Positions 1-5,666 of a DNA stretch of 5,666 nucleotides are shown piece by piece. This DNA comes from Thermoplasmata archaeon (lineage in GTDB: Archaea; Thermoplasmatota; Thermoplasmata; Thermoplasmatales; Thermoplasmataceae): NCBI GenBank assembly GCA_021799755.1, contig JAJYZU010000076.1:1-5666 (forward strand). Direction: 5' to 3'. The position numbers were made by a program, and so were the translations under genes. The notes under the pieces were generated by a model. The model was not told where the DNA came from. It saw only the letters and a list, made by a program, of their open reading frames with translations, and made no database searches. The first letter of the stretch is position 1. Each line of letters starts with the position of its first letter.

Positions 1-2301
1 TGGGCTTTTATCGCTGCCATAAGCTATCAACCCCCCGTCGTTATGCAACTGGCTGCTGTTTTCGTTGTAGTTCATCCAGTAGTTCCCGCTAATGCCGTTG
101 CCGCCTATGATGTTCTTGCCGGGAATTTTAGAAACGTTCCACTTATTGGAGTAAGTAACTGTACCTCCACTGTATATGTCGTTATCCTTTCCACCCGGGC
201 TGACTGCGGGAGCTGTGCCGGAGAAAAAGTTGTTATATATTGTATTGTTTGAACTGTAAAGCTCCAGGCCCACCGGTGAATTGCTGTTCAGGAAATACTG
301 GTTCAGGGCATTGGTGACAGTGGCATCTATGGAAAAGACATTTCCAGTAACAGTATTGTTCGAATGAGTGCCGTTGGGGTTGTAAATGATAATTGAACTT
401 CCCTGGCTGGCGAAATAATTTCCCGTTATGTTTACGTTAGTGGAATTCCATAGCAGTATGTTCGCGGCGGGGAATCCATTTAATGCCTCAGAGAACCATC
501 CAGAGATGTAGGAAGAGTTCTCTATGCTAATATTAGATGAGTCATATACGAGCATGCTCAGGTAATTGACCTCTGGTAGGCCTGCAGTCGTGAGCTGGAG
601 AAGATCAGAAACGGGATAGCTCACCCGGAATGATGGTGGGTCTATTACTGCGTGATCTGACACATTTAAAATCATCAGCCCTCCGAAGACAGGGAAAGTG
701 AAGTCATTCATCTCTGTGAACATCTGGTTCAGACCGCTGCTTTCATTGGAACCGAACAGGACATATGGTGAAGATGCAGTGCCGGATCCGTAATAGCTGA
801 TATTCTTCAGCTGGCTGTTTCCATCTGCAAACAGCGGGGTGTATATGCCGGTGGCATAGTTCAATGTAAGGCTTAAAGTATTTTGACCGGAGGAAGCAAG
901 TTTCATCTGGGAAGGATCATGGTTGCTCATTAGGGCTTCCGCTGAATAATTACCTGAAGGCAGCAAGTACCTGAAGGTTCCGTTCAGATCAGTGGGCGCC
1001 CATTCTGCTGAAGTGGCGTTGAAATTATTTCCCGAGCTTATGAACATGAACCCGTTTGAAGGCAATAGTTTGCCTTTGTACTCAGTATATCCGCTTCCCA
1101 CAGATTTTATTCCGCTGATGTTTGACGTGTTCCATAATCCATAGAGGAGAGATGGGCCTGAATTCAGGTGTACTGTATTGTCCGCAGAATAATACGCAGT
1201 TACTCCTTCAGACGTCTCTCCAGTATCTGTGCCGAAATCATAGGCTGATGGTACGGTCTTGTAGGCTGAATGCGATCTGTACTGCAAACTCATGTTTGCG
1301 CTGATGTTGTATATTGAGGTGGTGCTCCCGCCTCCTGGCCCTCCGATCATTAATTCTGCATCATAGAGCAGGCCATTGGGAGCAAGCTCCTTGCCGTTGA
1401 CTGTGAAGTTGGCAGGCTTTGCCTTATACCCTGCATGCTGCCCCCCAGCAGAATTGAAAGTCACTCTGTCAAACGTTCCATGTTTTGTTGTCTGTGTCCC
1501 ATTTATATTTCCGGACAGGCTGTAATTGAAGAACACGATGTTGTTGGCAGTTCCGTTATTTGTGGAGTTTAAGTAAAGGCTGATCGTGAACGGCATGGTA
1601 ACGGTGAAACTTGGTCCGAGCGCTATGTGCACTCCCGGGTAACTGATTACATTCCCGGTGCTTCCGAGTATGGTTCCAGGTTCCATAACGGAAGTTGGGC
1701 TGGAAAAATTCCACACGTTGTCCTCAAGCGAGAGGTTGTTTGTTCTGGTCGAATAAACCATCACATCCTGTGCCCAGAATGAATAGCTATCGTTTCCCAT
1801 TATGGTGGCGTTTCCGAGAACTGCATTGAGCTGGACAGAAAGCGTATTTGGCGCATCGTTCAGGAGATAGAAATCACTCAGGTTATTGACTGTGAGGGTG
1901 CCCTTGAAGCTTGATGTATTGTAACTTTCGCCCGTCCCATTTACGACTCCGAAGTCACCAATGCCCATAGGAGCGGGTGCCGATGAGTAAAGCGGCGAGA
2001 CATGTCCGTTGGTAATGCCCAAATGGGCATTTATGTTTGGTAGAAACAGGAATCTGCTCACCGTGCCAGAAGCGTTTGCAATGCCAGTTACTGTTGAAGC
2101 CAGATCCTTTACTTTAGAAATTGGCTGCGAGTTGTTGGTTCCGGCAGCAGTTACTGAAGACTGGGTGGTTACATTCTGCAATGACGTCTGTGATGAATCA
2201 CTACTGCCATGAACCTGTGGAACATAAATGCCGGAGAGAATAGTGATTGAAACAATGACAATCACGCCTGCCATCAACAATCTGCTTCCGTGGAATTTCA
2301 T
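1..2301 (-). CDS. Secreted thermopsin-family (peptidase A5) protein with C-terminal NosD/CASH-like beta-helix, 3' end outside window
   Basis: All 767 codons read without a stop from ATG at 2301 to the window edge, so the C terminus is missing. A signal peptide is clear: a short basic start (K2, R7), a hydrophobic core at about residues 8-27 and likely cleavage near VHG-SS (30-34). A Ser/Thr/Asn-rich stretch follows. The thermopsin domain spans about 95-400: PMGIGDFG (111-118), SVQLNAVL (155-162), FWAQDV (175-180), FDRVTF (277-282) and the family hallmark GGPGGGSTT (320-328). Residues 408-467 resemble a carboxypeptidase-regulatory-like beta-sandwich (DLNGTFRYLLPAGNY). From about 588 Asn/Ile-rich repeats of right-handed beta-helix type run to the edge, with a NosD-like GNYWMNYN at 739-746. 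Over 30 N-X-S/T sequons and few charged residues suit a glycosylated, acid-exposed surface protein. Thermopsins are pepstatin-insensitive acid proteases, but I cannot assign the catalytic residues, so activity is inferred. The gene lies 88 bases downstream of the methyltransferase with its own promoter-like box. Confidence 0.9.
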   Translation of the reverse strand, partial: MKFHGSRLLMAGVIVIVSITILSGIYVPQVHGSSDSSQTSLQNVTTQSSVTAAGTNNSQPISKVKDLASTVTGIANASGTVSRFLFLPNINAHLGITNGHVSPLYSSAPAPMGIGDFGVVNGTGESYNTSSFKGTLTVNNLSDFYLLNDAPNTLSVQLNAVLGNATIMGNDSYSFWAQDVMVYSTRTNNLSLEDNVWNFSSPTSVMEPGTILGSTGNVISYPGVHIALGPSFTVTMPFTISLYLNSTNNGTANNIVFFNYSLSGNINGTQTTKHGTFDRVTFNSAGGQHAGYKAKPANFTVNGKELAPNGLLYDAELMIGGPGGGSTTSIYNISANMSLQYRSHSAYKTVPSAYDFGTDTGETSEGVTAYYSADNTVHLNSGPSLLYGLWNTSNISGIKSVGSGYTEYKGKLLPSNGFMFISSGNNFNATSAEWAPTDLNGTFRYLLPSGNYSAEALMSNHDPSQMKLASSGQNTLSLTLNYATGIYTPLFADGNSQLKNISYYGSGTASSPYVLFGSNESSGLNQMFTEMNDFTFPVFGGLMILNVSDHAVIDPPSFRVSYPVSDLLQLTTAGLPEVNYLSMLVYDSSNISIENSSYISGWFSEALNGFPAANILLWNSTNVNITGNYFASQGSSIIIYNPNGTHSNNTVTGNVFSIDATVTNALNQYFLNSNSPVGLELYSSNNTIYNNFFSGTAPAVSPGGKDNDIYSGGTVTYSNKWNVSKIPGKNIIGGNGISGNYWMNYNENSSQLHNDGGLIAYGSDKSP

Positions 2302-2323
2302 AGGGGGCTAATGCAAATCTGCT

Positions 2324-2332
2324 CTTAAAAAG
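2324..2332 (-). promoter_or_regulatory. TATA-like box of the thermopsin gene
   Basis: On the minus strand this reads CTTTTTAAG, centred about 26-27 bases before the ATG at 2301. That is the usual distance from an archaeal TATA box to the transcription start, so the mRNA probably begins at or next to the ATG (leaderless). No Shine-Dalgarno sequence lies before the start; the last bases are GCCCCCT. The box supports independent transcription from the methyltransferase upstream and supports the chosen start. It is a motif and spacing inference only. Confidence 0.6.
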
Positions 2333-2389
2333 ATTAGGTAACTCAGGGCAACGTGAAGGAGAACCGAATACAAGAGGCAAGAAAGCGCC

Positions 2390-3847
2390 CTATGGGAATT
2401 TCATGGTCTGTAACTTGCGTTCGCGAAAGAGTTTCTCCATCTCACTGCTCTCAGCAAGAGCAATAGTCTCATGGAAAGCTGAATTTTTCTCGTCCTCAGG
2501 AAATATGGGGTACGTTCTTATTATGGACTTTGCCTGGTTGAGACCAAGGTACTTCCTCGTGTAGTTAGAGGACGAATACTTGTATGTCGTTAAAAATTCA
2601 CTGTTGGATCTTGACCTCATGTATTCCAGAGTCTTGTTGAAATAGATCCTCAGGTATTCCTGTTCTTCTGCGGTCAGGTCGTCAAAAACAATCTGTATGG
2701 GGTGTGTCCTGTATCGTTTTCCGGAAACCACGATTGCGTCTGCATTGAAATGCTCTCTTATATTATAGAGGCCACATCTTCCTTCCTTGCTACCGGAGTC
2801 GAGTGTTCTCAAAAAGAGCACGTTCCTCCTGATCATGGACATGGTATCTCTGTTTATCATATACTCGCGTATGGCATATCTCCGGTTGGAAAAACGGCTC
2901 ACATCAACCACAGTTGTCTTGAATGCACCTGGACTGGCTAAAAGATCTCTTTCTGATAGATAAAACCTGAATTTGAGGTCATTCTTTGGTAGGCTGGAGA
3001 TAAGGTCATCGAAAAAGAGGCCTGCACGATAATTATTTCTCCTTTCCAGCGTAATATTCGAGTGAGTAACTGATCCTGCCACCGTGGTGACGGGAATGGT
3101 AAACATTTGCTCGTTCCCTGAAGCCTTCGTGAAAAAGCATATCACAACATTTGTACCGGTGAACCGAAAAACTCTCTTCTCAATGACTGTTGCCTTTTCC
3201 AGCCTGTATTTCGAAAACAGCAGCTTTCGGATTTGGTTTGAGACGGAATTCCCGAAAAGGAAGTTCGAGGGTATTATGTACACCATTTTATCCAATCCCT
3301 TCTCGAAATCCCGCAGGAGCGCTATCTGGTAAAGATCCTGCAGTCTGGTTGCACTGCCGGTGAAATACCTGAGGTATTGCCTGACATCTGCGGTCTTTGC
3401 AATATAGCCCAAGTAAAGATAGGGAGGGTTTGTGATGTGGAATATCCTGAATTTTGTCTTCAGCTTCGGGAACGCCTGCAACCCATCATTTACTGAGATG
3501 TTCTTCTCCACTATATCAGGAGGAATCCCGTATCCGGACGCTTTCTCACGGGATTTCGTCACTGCATCCTCGCTTACATCAGAAAGAAAGAGGTGATCCT
3601 TGAAGAACTGGATGCGATGGTCTTCGTCAACATGCTCCAGCATTGGTAAAATGAGGTTGCCTTCACCGCAGAAGTTATCTGTCCAAGCATAGTCAAAAAG
3701 CCTGTCACTTATGTTCGGGTAAATATAATCCTCAAAGATATCGACTGGAGTGAGGTGACTCCCAAAATTCCTCCTTCTTGCCCTTTCCATTCCAGTATAC
3801 GAGGCTTTGTGATCTTTGCGTTCCATTTCTTCGCTCTGCCATCGCAT
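2390..3847 (-). CDS. Gamma-type N6-adenine DNA methyltransferase (Eco57I/TaqI-like), no partner nuclease visible
   Basis: This 485-residue protein should transfer a methyl group from S-adenosylmethionine to the exocyclic N6 of adenine in a specific DNA sequence. Motifs come in gamma-class order: motif X NFGSHLTP (27-34), the SAM-binding motif I DNFCGEGN (57-64; usually DPACGSGN), the acidic D90 of motif II, DGLQAF near 121-126 as motif III, catalytic motif IV NPPY (140-143), DLYQIALL (171-178), MVYIIPSNFLFGN (188-200) and FTGTNVVICFFTK (229-241). Residues from about 245 to the end lack such motifs and are probably the target-recognition region; I cannot predict the site. No nuclease motif is evident in the protein and no restriction gene is adjacent, so a solitary methylase is the simplest reading. 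A partner outside the window cannot be excluded. The start is uncertain: Met8 (ATG at 3826) fits the promoter-like box better and would give 478 residues. Confidence 0.9.
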   Translation of the reverse strand: MRWQSEEMERKDHKASYTGMERARRRNFGSHLTPVDIFEDYIYPNISDRLFDYAWTDNFCGEGNLILPMLEHVDEDHRIQFFKDHLFLSDVSEDAVTKSREKASGYGIPPDIVEKNISVNDGLQAFPKLKTKFRIFHITNPPYLYLGYIAKTADVRQYLRYFTGSATRLQDLYQIALLRDFEKGLDKMVYIIPSNFLFGNSVSNQIRKLLFSKYRLEKATVIEKRVFRFTGTNVVICFFTKASGNEQMFTIPVTTVAGSVTHSNITLERRNNYRAGLFFDDLISSLPKNDLKFRFYLSERDLLASPGAFKTTVVDVSRFSNRRYAIREYMINRDTMSMIRRNVLFLRTLDSGSKEGRCGLYNIREHFNADAIVVSGKRYRTHPIQIVFDDLTAEEQEYLRIYFNKTLEYMRSRSNSEFLTTYKYSSSNYTRKYLGLNQAKSIIRTYPIFPEDEKNSAFHETIALAESSEMEKLFRERKLQTMKFP

Positions 3848-3853
3848 CAGGCC

Positions 3854-3865
3854 AAATAATTTTTA
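3854..3865 (-). promoter_or_regulatory. Candidate TATA-like box of the methyltransferase gene
   Basis: The minus strand reads TAAAAATTATTT, the most AT-rich run in the divergent intergenic region. Its centre is only about 12 bases before the ATG at 3847, too close for an archaeal TATA box serving that start. It is about 33 bases before the in-frame ATG at 3826 (Met8), which would leave a leader of roughly 8 bases. If it is the real box, translation begins at Met8. The evidence is composition and spacing alone. Confidence 0.35.
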
Positions 3866-3920
3866 GCAGCCCCTTCACGTATCTTGCTTTCCTCGTTGAG
3901 GCACCTTTGCTTTGAGGATA

Positions 3921-3931
3921 AACTCTTTATC
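3921..3931 (+). promoter_or_regulatory. TATA-like box of the small tail-anchored protein gene
   Basis: AACTCTTTATC is centred about 26 bases before the ATG at 3953, the spacing expected for a leaderless archaeal transcript, and no Shine-Dalgarno site precedes that ATG. This is the main reason for choosing 3953 as the start rather than the in-frame TTG at 3884, which lies upstream of the box. The promoter is divergent from that of the methyltransferase, within the same 105-base gap. Confidence 0.5.
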
Positions 3932-3952
3932 GCATTCAATATACTTGCCATT

Positions 3953-4327
3953 ATGAAATACAATCAAACCCCTGACTTCTGGAACTCAATCCTGGCTAGG
4001 GCACTGATTGAAGGAAAGTTGACCGTCAGAAAGATCGACGACTTCGGAAATCGCGTTCCTGAACCTTCCTCGAGCGGACTTTTCAGAAGGTCGGTTGGAG
4101 AGCCTAAGGGTCAGACGGCAGACTGGCGTGCTTCGATAGAAGGATCTGTACGCGGAGTGCATGTGCTTGAATACGGTGACAGGTATGAAATACACGTCGA
4201 TAACTTTGACCCATATAAGAAGCCGTTTCAGCATATATTGTTTGACAGCCCCAAGACAGGCACGGCACTGTTGATGGGTGGAATCGGTGCTGCACTGTTC
4301 ATTAAAAACCTTAGAAGAAAAAAATGA
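3953..4327 (+). CDS. Small protein of unknown function with a C-terminal membrane segment
   Basis: I do not recognise this 124-residue protein. The soluble part (about 1-100) starts MKYNQTPDFW, has an amphipathic-looking stretch (SILARALIEGKL), then a basic, Pro/Ser-containing middle (VPEPSSSGLFRRS) and an acidic/aromatic segment ending HVDNFDPYKKPFQHILFDSP (81-100). A single hydrophobic segment at about 102-117 (TGTALLMGGIGAALFI) is followed by the basic tail KNLRRKK. This is the layout of a tail-anchored membrane protein with its bulk and basic end on the cytoplasmic side if it forms a hairpin, or with the N-terminal domain outside by the positive-inside rule; the orientation is open. No signal peptide is present. 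The frame extends upstream to a TTG at 3884, but that adds a promoter-containing stretch and is unlikely to be translated. The transporter gene follows 61 bases downstream on the same strand, so co-transcription is possible. Confidence 0.72.
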   Translation: MKYNQTPDFWNSILARALIEGKLTVRKIDDFGNRVPEPSSSGLFRRSVGEPKGQTADWRASIEGSVRGVHVLEYGDRYEIHVDNFDPYKKPFQHILFDSPKTGTALLMGGIGAALFIKNLRRKK

Positions 4328-4375
4328 GACAAAACAGGCTGCTTTCCAGACAGGTTAACTTTTCAATGCCATCCA

Positions 4376-4380
4376 GAGGT
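4376..4380 (+). promoter_or_regulatory. Shine-Dalgarno site of the transporter gene
   Basis: GAGGT lies 8 bases before the ATG at 4389 and is complementary to the anti-Shine-Dalgarno core at the 3' end of archaeal 16S rRNA. It fixes the transporter start. It also implies that the message has a 5' leader, in contrast to the apparently leaderless genes nearby, which fits read-through from the small gene upstream. Confidence 0.6.
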
Positions 4381-4388
4381 AGCTGAAC

Positions 4389-5309
4389 ATGGAATCCCAA
4401 ACGAGGGGCTATATCATGGTTATCGTGGGCGCATCGCTCTGGGGGCTCTCGGGTACAGCAGCCCAGGATCTTTTCCACAGCTACGGCTTCCAACCGGTAT
4501 GGCTGGTGGAAATTCGCATGCTTTTTTCTGGAGTTCTGTTGCTTATGATTTACCGTCTTCTTCTGCCACCTAACCCAGCTTTGAGAAACATGGGGTGGAA
4601 GGATGTACTGTCCATTGTTATCTTCGGAATAGCCGGATTGCTTGCCGTCCAACTGGCGTATTTCATGACAATAGATTACAGCAACGCCGGAACAGCCACT
4701 CTATTGCAGTATGTCGCCCCATTTTTTATCATGGTGTGGCTCGTGCTGACCGGATCGAAACGGGTCTATGCATTCGAACTAGTCTCGGTGCTGGTAGCAA
4801 TGAGTGGGCTCTTCCTCCTGCTTACCGACGGAAGTATTACTGGCATCAAGGTCTCCTATCTGGCCATATACTGGGGAATCGGATCAGCGCTTGCCGCCGC
4901 TTTCTATACTGTATATCCATATAGACTCATAGGCAGGTTCAACACATTCCTCGTAACCGGACTGGGAATGATCTTCGGATCGCTTGTGCTGATGCCCATA
5001 TATTACCCGTGGAGCGTTTCCGGCTTCAGCATCAATGCTGTTTCTGTCTCACTGGTTATTTTCGTCATCTTGCTGGGCACCGCATTGCCTTTCATGCTGT
5101 ATATCGGAAGCCTGAGGCATATAAGTCCGTCAAGTGCAAGCATCCTATCTGTTTTTGAACCGCTCAGTGCAGTTGCAGCAACAGTTATTCTGCTTGGAAC
5201 AAGACTGGCTGGATTCCAGATTGTAGGGGGTGTGCTCATCGTTGTCTCAACAGTCATAATCAGCGCGAAGGGGGGCATTTCAAGACCGGGTGCCAGATCG
5301 GCGCGATGA
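4389..5309 (+). CDS. EamA/DMT-superfamily membrane transporter
   Basis: This 306-residue protein is a full-length member of the drug/metabolite transporter superfamily (EamA family, usually about 280-310 residues). Ten hydrophobic segments are visible at about 9-27, 38-58, 72-91, 99-120, 127-146, 157-177, 186-204, 218-240, 247-269 and 274-293, forming two repeated five-helix EamA units. Family signatures include GASLWGLSG (14-22) at the start of the first unit and the matching helix-4/9 segments NAGTATLLQYVAPF (99-112) and SPSSASILSVFEPL (246-259). The short tail is basic and probably cytoplasmic. Members export or import amino acids, nucleosides, sugars phosphates and other metabolites; the substrate cannot be read from sequence, and the neighbours give no clue. 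The start is supported by a GAGGT ribosome binding site. Its 3' end faces the minus-strand gene across 16 bases, leaving almost no room for separate terminators. Confidence 0.95.
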   Translation: MESQTRGYIMVIVGASLWGLSGTAAQDLFHSYGFQPVWLVEIRMLFSGVLLLMIYRLLLPPNPALRNMGWKDVLSIVIFGIAGLLAVQLAYFMTIDYSNAGTATLLQYVAPFFIMVWLVLTGSKRVYAFELVSVLVAMSGLFLLLTDGSITGIKVSYLAIYWGIGSALAAAFYTVYPYRLIGRFNTFLVTGLGMIFGSLVLMPIYYPWSVSGFSINAVSVSLVIFVILLGTALPFMLYIGSLRHISPSSASILSVFEPLSAVAATVILLGTRLAGFQIVGGVLIVVSTVIISAKGGISRPGARSAR

Positions 5310-5325
5310 TTCGTTCACTCCACGC

Positions 5326-5666
5326 TCAACTGTTCATTTCCTTGAAAATCTCATCGTAGATGTTTTGCTCTGGCTCTTCCTCGTATACTGCCTCCGCGGC
5401 TTTGTAGATATTTCCTTTCTTGTATGTCCACTGGTTAATTCTCCATGGCTTACCCCTGACTATGTTGACCTCTTCCCTGTGTGTCTCGAGGAATCCATAT
5501 TCCTCAAGGTTGTAGAAAACGTCCCTTTCAGGGGCAGATAGGACATTGTCGAGCACGTAGTCTTCGTAGCCGAAGAATGAAAGAACAAAATCACAGAGTT
5601 CTTCCACGTCGCTGTGAATCATCCCCTTTTTACCGTATGTATTTTCGAGAGCCTTTATCAGGGTCT
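5326..5666 (-). CDS. C-terminal part of a small acidic protein, possibly DUF6015-like, start outside window
   Basis: The minus-strand frame is open from the right edge to a TGA at 5326-5328, giving about 113 residues. An internal ATG at 5622 exists, but the codons before it (reading TLIKALENTYGKKG) are protein-like and continuous, so the true start is probably beyond the window. Visible features are an acidic helical segment (DVEELCDFVLSFFGYED), then LDNVLSAPERDVFYNLEEYGF, a basic strand-like part (VRGKPWRINQW) and an acidic tail (EEEPEQ). From memory, the pattern of a FFG-containing helix, DNVL, R-D-x-FY-x-LE, TxREE and a W-R-I segment recalls the small uncharacterised DUF6015 family of Thermoplasmatota; this is a tentative recognition. 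The arrangement could be a winged-helix-like domain, but no DNA-binding function can be claimed. It converges with the transporter gene. Confidence 0.75.
   Translation of the reverse strand, partial: TLIKALENTYGKKGMIHSDVEELCDFVLSFFGYEDYVLDNVLSAPERDVFYNLEEYGFLETHREEVNIVRGKPWRINQWTYKKGNIYKAAEAVYEEEPEQNIYDEIFKEMNS

Noticed and set aside
1..600. Asn/Ser/Thr-rich repetitive stretch considered as a DNA repeat or invasion by a mobile element.
   Set aside because: Repetition is at the protein level (beta-helix turns), with no direct DNA repeats of useful length and no terminal inverted repeats or transposase.
2014..2031. Perfect inverted repeat AATGCCC-AAAT-GGGCATT inside the thermopsin gene, with another AATGCCCA at 1960-1967.
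   Set aside because: It encodes ordinary thermopsin residues (NAHLGI) in frame, is not followed by a T run, and the second copy is explained by the codons of the PMGIGD motif. Probably chance.
2009..2212. Plus-strand open frames within the thermopsin gene (also at 43-252 and 1122-1304).
   Set aside because: They lie opposite an intact, motif-bearing coding frame and resemble no protein family.
3891..3917. CCTC-GTT-GAGG mini-palindrome (3891-3901) and a second TTGAGG at 3912-3917 in the divergent promoter region, as a possible operator.
   Set aside because: Arms of four bases and a six-base direct repeat are too short to separate from chance without related promoters to compare.
3884..3952. 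N-terminal extension of the small membrane protein from TTG at 3884, containing a hydrophobic stretch that could look like a signal sequence.
   Set aside because: It begins with TTG, would include the likely TATA box of the gene within coding sequence, and the ATG at 3953 has the correct box spacing.
3986..4652. Minus-strand open frames opposite the small protein and the start of the transporter (3986-4234, 4104-4295, 4311-4652).
   Set aside because: Low-complexity shadow translations of recognised plus-strand genes, overlapping each other and with no promoter or ribosome binding signal.

Overview
The window looks like a piece of a thermoacidophilic euryarchaeon of the Thermoplasmatales or a close relative. 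The evidence is a secreted thermopsin-family protein (an acid protease family almost confined to acidophilic archaea), TATA-like boxes about 26 bases ahead of start codons with no Shine-Dalgarno site (leaderless archaeal genes), and a C-terminal gene fragment resembling a small Thermoplasmatota protein family. Base composition is moderate. No RNA gene, IS element, CRISPR array or integrase is visible.

Layout: (1) positions 1-2301, minus strand, hold the first 767 codons of a large exported thermopsin-like protein. It continues beyond the left edge, so its C terminus is missing. It carries a signal peptide, a thermopsin domain, a small beta-sandwich-like linker domain and a NosD/CASH-type right-handed beta-helix. 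(2) Positions 2390-3847, minus strand, encode a complete gamma-type N6-adenine DNA methyltransferase with no restriction endonuclease beside it. (3) A 105-base divergent promoter region separates it from (4) a small plus-strand protein of unknown function with one C-terminal membrane segment (3953-4327). (5) A ten-helix EamA/DMT-family transporter (4389-5309, plus strand) follows 61 bases later, with a recognisable ribosome binding site. (6) Converging on it after only 16 bases is the 3' part of a minus-strand gene (5326-5666) that continues past the right edge.

The genes do not form one obvious pathway. The thermopsin protein and the transporter fit cell-surface and nutrient or metabolite traffic in an acidic habitat. 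The methyltransferase looks like a solitary DNA-modification gene. The window is gene-dense: the longest gap between genes is about 105 bases. I do not see a clear new multi-gene system. The most notable items are the thermopsin/beta-helix fusion, the solitary methyltransferase with an ambiguous start, and the unrecognised tail-anchored protein.
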